Positions 9,297-19,993 of a stretch of DNA of 64,000 bases are shown one piece after another. Source of the DNA: Desulfovibrio sp. G11 (GTDB lineage Bacteria > Desulfobacterota > Desulfovibrionia > Desulfovibrionales > Desulfovibrionaceae); the NCBI RefSeq assembly GCF_900243745.1, contig NZ_LT984798.1:3132501-3196500 (forward strand), written 5' to 3'. Both the position numbers and the translations under genes were made by a program. Each line of letters opens with the position of its first letter. Positions within the stretch are counted from its first letter, which is position 1. The notes beneath the pieces were generated by a model. It did no database searches, had not been told where the DNA came from, and was given only the letters and a program-made list of their open reading frames with translations.

Positions 9297-10229
9297 TCAG
9301 CCAAGTTCAAGGTGCCGGTGTTCCAGGGTTACCGGATAGTCTGCCTGTCGAAGGGCCTGGGTTACTTCTTCCGCCATGGCCACCGAGCGGTGGCGGCCGC
9401 CTGTGCAGCCCACGGCAATGGTAACGCGGTAGCGGCCCTCAGTTTCCATCAGCGGCAGAATGAACAGCAGCAGGTCTATGAGCTTGACGCAAAACTCGCG
9501 TGCATGGGGCTGCTCAAAAACATATTGTGCCACCTCTTTGTCTTTGCCGCACATGGGCCGCAGATCTGCCACAAAATAGGGATTTGTGAGAAAACGCAGA
9601 TCAAAAACAAAGTCTGCCTCACGCGGGACGCCATATTTGAAGCCAAAGGAAATAACATTGACTCTGATGGCGCGCAGCTTGCTTTTACTGTCGCTCCAGC
9701 GTTTCTGAATGGCGCGGCGCAGGTCATGAATGGAAAAACGTGAGGTATCAATAACCAGGTCAGCCATTTCGCGCAGCGGACTCAGGCTGTTGCGCTCAGA
9801 CAACAGGGAAGCCTCAAGTCCCATGCCTTCACGCTCCAGCGGGTGCGGGCGGCGGGTTGTGGCGTAGCGGCGTATAAGTTCCTGCGCGTCGCATTCCATA
9901 AAAAGGAGCATGGGGCGTATATTCACGGCCGCAAGGTCAGACAGGGCTTCGTTGATTTCATCCAGAAAATTGCTTTGCCGCAGGTCCATGCCCAGGGCGA
10001 TGCCCTTGAAGTGGCTCATGGAGGGGCGGGACATCATGTCCACCATTTCGGGAGCAAGGCTCGCGGGCAGGCCGTCCACCACAAAATGGCCCATGTCTTC
10101 AAAAACTTTGAGGGCCGTGCTTTTACCCGCTCCGGAAAGACCGGTGACAATGCACACGGCTACGGGCGGCATCGGGGCAGCAGTTTCAACCACCGGCCCT
10201 TCGGGCCGCGGGTGTGTGGCGGTGCTCAT
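9297..10229 (-). CDS. rapZ: RNase adapter / nucleotide-binding protein RapZ
   Basis: This 310-residue protein is the RapZ (YvcJ/YhbJ) P-loop protein. The Walker A motif GLSGAGKST is at residues 30-38, followed by [14 protein letters not shown], a central [14 protein letters not shown] block and the C-terminal [15 protein letters not shown] segment that makes up the RNA-binding/sensor half. In enterobacteria RapZ guides RNase E to the sRNA GlmZ; outside that group the role is less clear. A 20-residue proline-rich N-terminal extension precedes the core. The start is supported by AGGGGGATTC before the ATG. It sits in its usual place between hpf and PTS genes. Confidence 0.96.
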   Translation of the reverse strand: MSTATHPRPEGPVVETAAPMPPVAVCIVTGLSGAGKSTALKVFEDMGHFVVDGLPASLAPEMVDMMSRPSMSHFKGIALGMDLRQSNFLDEINEALSDLAAVNIRPMLLFMECDAQELIRRYATTRRPHPLEREGMGLEASLLSERNSLSPLREMADLVIDTSRFSIHDLRRAIQKRWSDSKSKLRAIRVNVISFGFKYGVPREADFVFDLRFLTNPYFVADLRPMCGKDKEVAQYVFEQPHAREFCVKLIDLLLFILPLMETEGRYRVTIAVGCTGGRHRSVAMAEEVTQALRQADYPVTLEHRHLELG

Positions 10230-10295
10230 GAATCCCCCTGAAATTTCCGGGCCGCCCCCGCAACGGCGTTCTTGGGGCGGCCCGGAACAGGCGTG

Positions 10296-10835
10296 TTATA
10301 AAACAGGGTCGATCAGCGCGTAGCCGCTTGTGCGTGTGCGGTATACGACGTTGATGCGGCCGTTTTCAGCGTTGAAAAAGACCAGGAATTCGCTGCCGAT
10401 AGAATCAAGCTGCATGAGCGCCTCGTCAAGGTGCAGGGGCTTGGCCGCCAGGCGGTCAGTGCCTTCCACCGGTTGCGGGGCCTCGGCTTCTGCCTCGATG
10501 TTGTAGGTGAACACATCGACATCGGCGCTGCGCGCCTTGCGGCGCTGGGTTTTGACCCGTGAAACCTGACGCTTGATCTGCGCTTCGACCTTGTCTGTCA
10601 CAAGGTCGATGGCGGCGTACATGTCCGTGGTCTGTTCCGTGGCGTTGATGTGCAGTCCTTCCCCCACAACGGTTACTTCGCAGCGGTGGCGGAATTTATC
10701 TACGGTCAGCACGACGGTAACTTCAAGACCGGCGGACTTGCCGAAAAAACGCCCCAGCTTTTCCATGCGGCGGCGGGCATATTTTTTAAGATGGTCGGAG
10801 GCTTCAAAGTTTTTGAAGGCAAAAGAGATATTCAT
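10296..10835 (-). CDS. hpf: Ribosome hibernation-promoting factor, long form
   Basis: This 179-residue protein has the two-domain long HPF layout. The N-terminal S30AE domain (MNISFAFKNFEASDHLKKYARRR..., about residues 1-105) binds the 30S subunit, and the C-terminal dimerisation domain (about 120-179, KPLHLDEALMQLDSIGSEFLVFFN...) promotes 100S ribosome pairing in stationary phase. An AAAGGAGGATTAT Shine-Dalgarno precedes the ATG at 10835 and decides the start over a longer frame. It follows rpoN directly, the common order in proteobacteria. Confidence 0.96.
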   Translation of the reverse strand: MNISFAFKNFEASDHLKKYARRRMEKLGRFFGKSAGLEVTVVLTVDKFRHRCEVTVVGEGLHINATEQTTDMYAAIDLVTDKVEAQIKRQVSRVKTQRRKARSADVDVFTYNIEAEAEAPQPVEGTDRLAAKPLHLDEALMQLDSIGSEFLVFFNAENGRINVVYRTRTSGYALIDPVL

Positions 10836-10995
10836 ATAATCCTCCTTTTGATGGCGGTTTCCGGCATGGCAACCGCGAGGTCCCGCCCTTGGGCGGGCAG
10901 CGAAGCAGTGGCTGTTTACGGCCCTTTTTCGCAATCTTGCGCGTCATTCGCCGTTGGGGCGGCCGGGACCGGGGTTCCGGGACGCGGCGGAAAGA

Positions 10996-12420
10996 TCAGA
11001 AATGCTCCTTGCGCCTGGAGGATGAGGGGATGTCAAGGGCGGTACGGTATTTAGCCACAGTTCGCCGGGCAATATTGACCTTGAGGCGTTCCTTGAGCAT
11101 TTCGCCTATGCGCTCGTCACTGAGCGGCGATTTGGCGTCTTCTTCGGCAATGAATTTTTTAATGAGCGCCTTGACGCTTTCGGAGCCGACCTGGCTGCCG
11201 TCGTCCAGCTCAAGCCCGCTGTTGAAGAAAAATTTGAGTTCAAAAATACCGTGCGGCGTGGCCACGTATTTATTGGTGGTAATGCGGCTCACGGTAGATT
11301 CATGCATGCTGATGTCGTCGGCAATATCCTTGAGAATAAGGGGGGCCAGCCGTGTGACGCCTTCTTCAAAAAAAGGCTGCTGATGCCGCACGATGCTTTC
11401 CATCACCTTGTACAGTGTGCGCTGACGCTGGTACAGGCTCTTGATCAGCCATGTGGCCGAGCGCATTTTTTCCGTACAGTATTCTTTTTCCTTGTCCGAA
11501 GCGGTGCCCATGTTCATCTGTGTCAGGTTGGAAAGCTGGAGCTGCGGCAGGCCGTCTTCGTTCAGCAGGATGATAAATTCATCGCCCATTTTATACACGA
11601 ACACGTCCGGACTTACGTAGGCCGGTTCACCGCCGCCGAAGCTCGCTCCGGGCAGGGGGTCAAGGCTCTGGATGATGTCGAGATATTCCTTCAGTTCATC
11701 CATGTCCAGCTTGAACTTGCGCAGCAGGGGCTTGTAGCGTTTGGCTTCAAGGTCTTCAAGGTGCGCGTTGACAAGCTCGAGCAAAATGGGGTCGCGGTCA
11801 TACTTGAGGCTTCGTATCTGCACAAGCAGGCATTCGCGGGCATCGCGGGCAGCTACGCCTATGGGATCAAACATCTGTACACGTTCGAGCACGGCCAGCG
11901 CCTCGGCGGGTTCCGCCCGGGCCATCTGGGCAACCTCTTCAATACTGGCCTGCAGGTAGCCCGCAGATGAAAGATTGCCGATAATGATTTCGCCTATATC
12001 TTTCTGGGCTTCGGTAAGGGAAGAGAGGCGGAGTTGCCAGAGTAGATGCCCTTCAAGGGTGGGTTTGGCGGAATAGCGGGCTTCGAGGGGGGAGATGTCT
12101 TCCGCGGCTTCATACTCGCGCGGCTGCACAAGGCGAGGAGTACTGGCGAATTCACCAAGGTAGTCCTCCCAGTCTGCATCCTTGGCAAGATCCTTGTCGT
12201 ATGCTTCCTCAGCACCGCTTTCCCGCCGGTCTTCCACGTGTTCCTGTGCGGCGTCGTCTCCGTGGGATTCCTCAAGAAAGGGGTTTTCCAGCAGTTCCTG
12301 CTGCACGGTTTCCAGAAGCTCCAGACGCGAGAGCTGAAGCAGCTTGATGGCCTGCTGTAATTGCGGGGTCATCACCAACTGCTGAGCCAGTTTTAATTGC
12401 TGTCGAAGTTCCAGTGCCAT
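10996..12420 (-). CDS. rpoN: RNA polymerase sigma-54 factor
   Basis: This 474-residue sigma-54 shows all three regions. Region I is glutamine/leucine-rich (MALELRQQLKLAQQLVMTPQ and LQQAIKLLQLSRLELLETVQ), followed by an acidic region II. The core/DNA-binding region III contains the helix-turn-helix and ends with the RpoN box ARRTVAKYR near the C terminus. The start at MALELRQQL (ATG 12420) fits family length better than the longer frame starting at 12501. It heads the run rpoN-hpf-rapZ-PTS. In Desulfovibrio sigma-54 serves many enhancer-binding proteins. Confidence 0.97.
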   Translation of the reverse strand: MALELRQQLKLAQQLVMTPQLQQAIKLLQLSRLELLETVQQELLENPFLEESHGDDAAQEHVEDRRESGAEEAYDKDLAKDADWEDYLGEFASTPRLVQPREYEAAEDISPLEARYSAKPTLEGHLLWQLRLSSLTEAQKDIGEIIIGNLSSAGYLQASIEEVAQMARAEPAEALAVLERVQMFDPIGVAARDARECLLVQIRSLKYDRDPILLELVNAHLEDLEAKRYKPLLRKFKLDMDELKEYLDIIQSLDPLPGASFGGGEPAYVSPDVFVYKMGDEFIILLNEDGLPQLQLSNLTQMNMGTASDKEKEYCTEKMRSATWLIKSLYQRQRTLYKVMESIVRHQQPFFEEGVTRLAPLILKDIADDISMHESTVSRITTNKYVATPHGIFELKFFFNSGLELDDGSQVGSESVKALIKKFIAEEDAKSPLSDERIGEMLKERLKVNIARRTVAKYRTALDIPSSSRRKEHF

Positions 12421-12660
12421 GTGCGTTTTCCGCCTTGAAAAATCCAGAAGCCTTATATTTGTGGTTACAAGTAGTGTGCCATAGTGGCAAAAATTACGCA
12501 ATAGCCAGAGGTTGCACCATCAAAAGTAAGAAAGCACGGCTAGTTGGATCAAACTTTGCATAAAAGGGAAGCCGCCTTTTTGTTTTCAGGCGGCCCGAGT
12601 GAAATATACAGTGAAAAGATAATGTTTCAAACATGTTGCTGTGCGTTCAGACAAGCCTGC

Positions 12661-12689
12661 AAATAAAAGCGCGGGCCAGAGGCCCGCGC
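12661..12689 (-). terminator. pyrG terminator
   Basis: A 9-bp GC stem (12669-12677 with 12681-12689, GCGCGGGCC) and an AGA loop are followed on the minus strand by TTTTATTT. It lies 37 bases past the pyrG stop. Confidence 0.9.
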
Positions 12690-12726
12690 GAAGGTGTGCA
12701 AAGAGGAAAGCCCCTCACGCCGGGGA

Positions 12727-14415
<1,689 letters not shown>

Positions 14416-14630
14416 TCATAGACCAAAATGATTTTTTTGGCTAGCATTGACTATCGAAAACAAGGTACGTAGTGTGATATTCCCTCTTCAGCGTGCGCGG
14501 GTACGGCCTGGCTTTACCGGCGGCTCTTGGGGTGCGGGCTCATTGCGGCCCACGGGCCGCGCGGCGCGCGCCTGGTACGCACTTGCCCGCACTCTGAAAG
14601 ATCTGCTCAAGCCAAGGAGGCTTTACCCGC

Positions 14631-15440
14631 ATGGGCACGGTCAATACACTGGTCATCACCGGTTACGGAACAAATTCTCATCTGGAAACGGCCCATGCGG
14701 CCCGTCTTGCTGGTGCAGACAGGGCTGATGTGGTCCATTTTTCAGACATCGTAGCGGCCAAGGTGCGTCTGGCTGACTACCATTTTCTGGTTTTCCCCGG
14801 CGGCTTTCTGGATGGTGATGATTTGGGGGCGGCTCAGGCCGCAGTAATGCGCTGGCGCTATCTGAAAGATGCGCAGGGCGTTCCCCTGCTACAGAGTTTG
14901 CGCGACTTTCTGGATGAGGGCAAGCTCATTCTCGGAATTTGTAACGGTTTTCAGCTTTTGGCCAAACTGGGCCTGTTACCCGCGCTTGGCGGCGTGCGCT
15001 TTGAGCGCCAGGTTTCGCTGGGGCATAACGATTCTGCCCGTTATGAAGACCGGTGGGTTCATCTTTTGCCCAATGCAAAAAGCCCCTGTGTCTTCACAAA
15101 AGGCATGCCCATGCTGTGCATGCCTGTGCGCCACGGTGAGGGCAAGCTTGTGCCCCGCGATGAAGACTGCCTGCGCCGTTTGCAGGAAGAAAACCTCATC
15201 GCCCTGCAATACGCTGACCCCGAAACGGGGCAGCCTACGCAGGAGTATCCGCTCAATCCCAACGGTTCGGCCTTGGCCATTGCCGGCCTGACCGATCCCA
15301 CGGGCCGGGTGCTCGGCCTTATGCCGCATCCGGAAGCCTTCCATCATGTGACCAACCATCCTGCCTGGACGCGCGGTGAGCTGGACCCGCCAGGAACGCT
15401 TCTGTTTGTCAATGCCGTGCGCTATCTGCGCGGGCAGTAA
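14631..15440 (+). CDS. purQ: Phosphoribosylformylglycinamidine synthase, glutaminase subunit (PurQ-type)
   Basis: This 269-residue class I glutamine amidotransferase is of the PurQ type, supplying ammonia for step 4 of purine synthesis. The nucleophile Cys is in LGICNGFQLLAKLG, and the His-Glu pair is in LMPHPEAFHH. It starts GTVNTLVITGYGTNSHLETA, the usual 'G.gtN...' opening of PurQ. An AAGGAGG lies ahead of the ATG. No purL or purS gene is nearby. A weak promoter (TTGACT at 14447, 17-base spacer, TAGTGT) may lie in the spacer shared with pyrG. A broader GATase-like role cannot be excluded, but length and motifs fit PurQ well. Confidence 0.88.
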   Translation: MGTVNTLVITGYGTNSHLETAHAARLAGADRADVVHFSDIVAAKVRLADYHFLVFPGGFLDGDDLGAAQAAVMRWRYLKDAQGVPLLQSLRDFLDEGKLILGICNGFQLLAKLGLLPALGGVRFERQVSLGHNDSARYEDRWVHLLPNAKSPCVFTKGMPMLCMPVRHGEGKLVPRDEDCLRRLQEENLIALQYADPETGQPTQEYPLNPNGSALAIAGLTDPTGRVLGLMPHPEAFHHVTNHPAWTRGELDPPGTLLFVNAVRYLRGQ

Positions 15441-15600
15441 GCGCGCTTTTGCTTTGACGATTGCTCAAAGTCTTTAGGCGCCCATTGCGGCCTTTACTGC
15501 TCGGGAACACGGTACTTACGCCTGCGAGGTGGATGCCTGCCCGGGCGCCCGCTAGAGCAGGTTACGACGAAACGGTTCACATTGATTGTTGCAGACATCA

Positions 15601-15643
15601 TACAAACAAAATCCCCTGGCTCTGCCAGGGGATTTTGTTTGTA
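15601..15643. terminator. Bidirectional terminator between convergent genes
   Basis: A perfect 20-bp stem (15601-15620 with 15624-15643) has a three-base loop. The core is CCCCTGGC flanked by A-rich and T-rich arms (AAACAAAAT / ATTTTGTTT), so it can stop transcription from both purQ (+) and the nitronate monooxygenase gene (-). Confidence 0.93.
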
Positions 15644-15686
15644 TGGCTGTGGCGCCTTTGCTTGCGACCACGCAGGATTTGTTTTT

Positions 15687-16829
15687 TTAACTTTTACCGT
15701 TGTTGAACATGCTTTGCACACTCTTGCTCAGCGAAGACATGGCTTCGTCAAATTCATGCTGCAGGCTGTCCATAAGTTCGCGTACAGACGTGATCTTGTT
15801 TACACGCGACACGTTGGCGCCACAAAAGGCAAAGCCGCGCTCAAGGTTGCCCTTCATGGCATTAATGAGCGCCTGGGCAATGCAGTAGGGGGTTTTTTCC
15901 TGTTCGCAGGTGTGTACGCAGTGGAAGATGCATTTGAAGGGCTTTTTGTTGCCTTCGCGGGCGGCATGGATGAACCCATTGTCCAGGGCGCGGCCGGGCA
16001 TGCCCACCGGGCTTTTGATAATGGTGATGTCTTCAGCCCTGGCTGCCAGGTAGGACTGTTTGAAGCGTTCGTCGGCATCGCATTCGTGGGTAGCCACAAA
16101 GCGGGTTCCCATCTGTACGCCCGAGGCTCCGAGGTCAAGAAATTTTTTGATGTCCGCGCCGGAGTACACGCCGCCGGCAGCGATAACGGGAACGGCCTTG
16201 CCGTATTTGTCTTCAAAAGACTTCACGGCTTCTACCACCTCAGGAACCAGCACCTCAAGGGAGTGAGCCGGATCGTGCAGTTCTTCGGCCTTGAAGCCAA
16301 GGTGTCCGCCTGCCTTGGGGCCTTCAACCACAAAGGCATCGGGCACATAGTTGAAGCGGGATATCCATTTTTTGGCAATAACCGACGCTGCCCGGGCCGA
16401 AGACACTATGGGTACCAGCTTGGTTTTAAATTCTTCTTTCTTTTCTTCGCAGGCCTGAAAAAGGTGCTTGGGCATATCCAGGGGCAGCCCTGCACCGGAA
16501 AAGATGATGTCTGCCTTGCTTTCAATGGTGGTGCGCACCATCTGGCTGAAGGTGGTCAGCGCCACCATAAGGTTGACGCCCACGATGCCGCTGGTCATCT
16601 GGCGGGCTTTTTCGATTTCGTTGCGCAGCGCCCGCAGGTTGGCGGTCAAGGGATCCTTGGCCACGTCCGGTTCTTTCATGCCGATCATGGCTCCGGCGAT
16701 AACGCCGATGCCGCCCTGATTGGCCACGGCCGAAGCCAGGCCTGAAAGTGATATGCCTACACCCATGCCACCCTGGACTACAGGGATCTTGGCGGTGAGA
16801 TTACCTATTTTAAGTGCGGGAAAAGACAT
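15687..16829 (-). CDS. Nitronate monooxygenase / FabK-like flavoprotein
   Basis: This 380-residue FMN-dependent TIM-barrel enzyme belongs to the nitronate monooxygenase (2-nitropropane dioxygenase) family. The N-terminal IPVVQGGMGVGISLSGLASA flavin loop, the AFVVEGPKAGGHLGF catalytic segment and the phosphate-binding VIAAGGVYSGADIKKFLDLG / VQMGTRFVAT blocks are all present. Known members oxidise alkyl nitronates; in a strict anaerobe the physiological substrate is uncertain and an enoyl-reductase-like role is possible. The C-terminal third carries several Cys (CIFHCVHTCEQ, CGANVSR), an unusual feature that could hold a metal or cluster. GAGGTC precedes the ATG. Confidence 0.9.
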   Translation of the reverse strand: MSFPALKIGNLTAKIPVVQGGMGVGISLSGLASAVANQGGIGVIAGAMIGMKEPDVAKDPLTANLRALRNEIEKARQMTSGIVGVNLMVALTTFSQMVRTTIESKADIIFSGAGLPLDMPKHLFQACEEKKEEFKTKLVPIVSSARAASVIAKKWISRFNYVPDAFVVEGPKAGGHLGFKAEELHDPAHSLEVLVPEVVEAVKSFEDKYGKAVPVIAAGGVYSGADIKKFLDLGASGVQMGTRFVATHECDADERFKQSYLAARAEDITIIKSPVGMPGRALDNGFIHAAREGNKKPFKCIFHCVHTCEQEKTPYCIAQALINAMKGNLERGFAFCGANVSRVNKITSVRELMDSLQHEFDEAMSSLSKSVQSMFNNGKS

Positions 16830-16990
16830 TGCAAGACCTCCGTCCTGACTTGTAAGGACAAGCCCACCCGCCCCCGTTGGTGGTTCTCAGGCATGCCCCG
16901 TATGGAAATTAGGCGCAACAATAGCCGTAAAATCCTCAAGACGCAACAGGTGAAATGCCTCTTTTGTGAAGAACGCCAAGGGTTCGGCAC

Positions 16991-19900
16991 TTATACAGAA
17001 CATAAGCCCGCATAGGGGCACCATCGGCAGTGCTTGTCCGGGCGTGCCGCAAAGCAGGGCGAATATTCCATGTGCAGCAGGGGCAGGGCCAGTGCTGTGC
17101 GGCAAAAGCCAAGAGCCGCATCAAGGTCTTCGTCCACAAGGCCGCCGAATAGGGGATGCTCCCTGCCGTCGTCGCGCAGTTCCACCAGGGCCGCATCGCT
17201 CAGGGGGGTCATGCCGCTGGCCTGTGCCATGGCCAGATAGCAGGGAAGCTGCAGGCTCGGCAGGCGTTCCCGCAGTTGGCTGAAGAGAGCTTCCAGTTGT
17301 TGCAGATGGCTTTCACCAGCTTCCTGCGCGGGGGTCAGGGTGTCGCACAGTTGCCCGGCACGGGAAAAAAAGGCCAGGTCTGTCCACAGGCTGCCATCAA
17401 GTTTTTTAATGCCGCCGGTTTTGTAGTCCAGCACGTAGAACAGGCCGTCGCGCCAGTCCACGCGATCCATTGCGCCCACAAAAGCATAATCGCGCCCGGC
17501 CAGCCGCAGGGGAACCTTAAGCTCTTTTTCCAGTGCCATGATTGTCACGTCGGCGGGCTGGTTTTCAAGAAAGCGCATAAGGCGCATGGGAGCAGCTTCT
17601 TCCAGCATCAGGCAGCTGTCGGCGGGCAGCAGTTTGCGCAGGCCGTGCGCCTCAAGCTGTTCATAAAAGCGGGCGCGGACCGTTTCGGCCGAGATGTCGC
17701 CGGACCGCACAGTTTTATTCAGGTACGGCTCATAAAGGGCCTTGAGCGTGTCATGAATGCAGGTTCCTACGGCGGCGGGGTCATCTCCTTCATTAATTTC
17801 CTTGGGGGGACGCAGCCCGCACAGATACTGCCAGGCAAAGCGTAGGGGGCACTGAAGGTAAACGTCCAGTCTGGTGGCGGACAGCGGTTCGCGCAACAGG
17901 CGCGCCAGCGCATCATTCATGTCGGCACTGCGCTCAAGCTGCTTTTCCCCCGAGGCCGCGGCACGAACCTCGCATACGGCGGTTTCCAGCGGTGGTTCAC
18001 CCGGGGCAAGCACGGCCCCGCGGGCCAGTTCTTCCTGCCAGAGCAACTGCTCCACAAAACGGCTGCGGCTTTTTTTGCCGTCAAAAAGGCTTGAACGGCT
18101 GATGCCTTCCTGCCAGAAAAACGAAACTTCCTGCGCTCCGGCGCACAGACGGTACAGGGTGTGCGCGGCGGCCCTTTCTCGGCGGCGGGAATCGGGCAGG
18201 CCCAGAACCTGCCGCAAAGAATCCGGCAAAAGAGGATCCTGCGCGGGATTGCCGGGCAGCCTGTCGTCCGTGGCGTCCACGATGAACACACGCCCGAAAT
18301 GCAGCAGCCGCGTCTCAAGCATGCCGAGAACCTGGAGTCCCGTGAGGGGATCGGCCTCAAAAGGCACGCGCTCCTGCCCGAGTACTTCGCGGGTCATGCC
18401 GTGCAGGGTGGTCAGGGGAAAGGGCGTGCGGGCCAGCAGGTTTTCGCGCAGAACAGGTACGGTCTGCCGCATGAGCCTGTACATGGCCTCGGCGTCCAGG
18501 GGAAAGTGCCGCCACAGGTCATCACCCCGGCAGCGCAGAAAGGAGCACAGGCCATGCAGCACACGGGCCATGTCTTCTGTTGTCGCAGCTCCGGCCGGGG
18601 CGCGCACGAGGGCCTCCAGTGTTTCTTCAAGCAGCTGGGCCAGCGATTCGGGCAACTGCCCCCGGCACTCCAGGATAACCTCATCCAGGTCCACGAAGCG
18701 GGTTCCCTCACGGATGATGCGCTCCAGCGGCCGCAGGGCGTCACGCAGCAGCAGGGGCTGCCCGTACGCATCGCGGGTATGCAGCATGTTCACATATGGA
18801 TGGCGCAGGCACTGCAAAAGATGACGCCAGTAGTAGCGGCCTTCATCGCTTCTGGTGGCCTGCAGGCGCAGCAGTCCATCCAGCAGGCGGTTCAGCGGGG
18901 ACCGCTCCAGCGGATAGCCCATGGACACGTTGACGTCTTTATGCGGCAGGTGGTGCAGCACCGGCATAAGCAAAGAGCTGTCCGTAAGTACAATGGCCGT
19001 GGAATGCCCAGACTCCACAGGGATGGGGCTGCCGTCATTCTCGGGGCGGGTGGTTTTTTCCGCTGTGCCATCAGTTGGATCTGCGCGCTTTAGGTCGCGA
19101 TGCAGGGCGGCAAGCTGTGAATGACAGTCATAACCTGCAAAAAAACGGTATTCGGGACGATGATTTTTTTCATCTTCATCAAGTTGCAAGGCAGTGGCTG
19201 CCCGTGCTTTCCAGCGGCGCATCCACGCGGCCAGCTCCTCACAGGCCCAGTGCGGGCGGCTGTTTTCAGCAAGGGCCGGATCGCCATGCAGGCAGATGTC
19301 CGCCCCGGCCTGCCAGAGGCGGCGCAGCAGATGGTCTTCACCGCCCGTGAGCAGATAAAAGCCCGCCACCAGTACGGGACGGCCATCCTGGGGCTGTAGC
19401 AGCGGAGGAATGGGGGCATCGCCGCGTGCCAGATTGAGAAGGTCAAGGCCGGGCGTGGTCCAGTTTTTTTCCAGCAGAGCGGATTCATAGGCGTGGCTGA
19501 TGCGGCCAAGAGCGCCCAGCAGAGCGGCCGCAGGCGCGGCTACTTCGTCTTCAACATGGGCAATATCCCTGATTTCCACCATCTGTCCGTACATTTCTTC
19601 CAGCAGGGCTGCCAGGCGCAGCCCCCAGGGCAGAAAGAGGGCCATGTCCATACGTGCAAAACGGGCGGCAAGCGTTTCGTCCTCGCGCGACAGCGTGTTA
19701 ACGCAGGCATGCAGCAGGGCAACGCGGTCCAGCGTGTTGGCCGTGTGCAGGGGGGCAGCGCTGCCTGAAGCCCGCCAGATGCCCACAGCATCGGCCAGGG
19801 GCAAAACCTTGGGCAACAGGCCCGTGTAGCCATCTGCGGCATAGAGTCGCGCCATATATCGCCAGGGGCGGTTGTGCGGCACAATAACAAGGGCGGAGCC

Positions 19901-19993
19901 GGGGCGTCCGCCCGTGATCTCGTGCAGATGCTCCTTGAGGGCGGGCAGAAAGGGGCGCTGCCAGGGAAAAACCAGAAAAGGCGAACTACTCAT
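16991..19993 (-). CDS. AddB-like exonuclease subunit with Fe-S nuclease domain
   Basis: This 1000-residue partner of the helicase gene upstream repairs double-strand breaks with it. The N-terminal half resembles an inactivated helicase fold (ALVIVPHNRPWRYMARL). The C terminus has a RecB-type PD-(D/E)XK nuclease domain: QCPLRFAWQYLCGL, AVGTCIHDTLKALY, FVGAMDRVDWRDGLFYVLDYKTGG (catalytic Asp...Asp-x-Lys). It ends in CRWCPYAGLCSV. The early Cys plus this C-x2-C-x5-C tail is the four-Cys layout that binds a 4Fe-4S cluster in AddB. It overlaps the upstream gene by 8 bases, so translation is coupled. Confidence 0.9.
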   Translation of the reverse strand: MSSSPFLVFPWQRPFLPALKEHLHEITGGRPGSALVIVPHNRPWRYMARLYAADGYTGLLPKVLPLADAVGIWRASGSAAPLHTANTLDRVALLHACVNTLSREDETLAARFARMDMALFLPWGLRLAALLEEMYGQMVEIRDIAHVEDEVAAPAAALLGALGRISHAYESALLEKNWTTPGLDLLNLARGDAPIPPLLQPQDGRPVLVAGFYLLTGGEDHLLRRLWQAGADICLHGDPALAENSRPHWACEELAAWMRRWKARAATALQLDEDEKNHRPEYRFFAGYDCHSQLAALHRDLKRADPTDGTAEKTTRPENDGSPIPVESGHSTAIVLTDSSLLMPVLHHLPHKDVNVSMGYPLERSPLNRLLDGLLRLQATRSDEGRYYWRHLLQCLRHPYVNMLHTRDAYGQPLLLRDALRPLERIIREGTRFVDLDEVILECRGQLPESLAQLLEETLEALVRAPAGAATTEDMARVLHGLCSFLRCRGDDLWRHFPLDAEAMYRLMRQTVPVLRENLLARTPFPLTTLHGMTREVLGQERVPFEADPLTGLQVLGMLETRLLHFGRVFIVDATDDRLPGNPAQDPLLPDSLRQVLGLPDSRRRERAAAHTLYRLCAGAQEVSFFWQEGISRSSLFDGKKSRSRFVEQLLWQEELARGAVLAPGEPPLETAVCEVRAAASGEKQLERSADMNDALARLLREPLSATRLDVYLQCPLRFAWQYLCGLRPPKEINEGDDPAAVGTCIHDTLKALYEPYLNKTVRSGDISAETVRARFYEQLEAHGLRKLLPADSCLMLEEAAPMRLMRFLENQPADVTIMALEKELKVPLRLAGRDYAFVGAMDRVDWRDGLFYVLDYKTGGIKKLDGSLWTDLAFFSRAGQLCDTLTPAQEAGESHLQQLEALFSQLRERLPSLQLPCYLAMAQASGMTPLSDAALVELRDDGREHPLFGGLVDEDLDAALGFCRTALALPLLHMEYSPCFAARPDKHCRWCPYAGLCSV

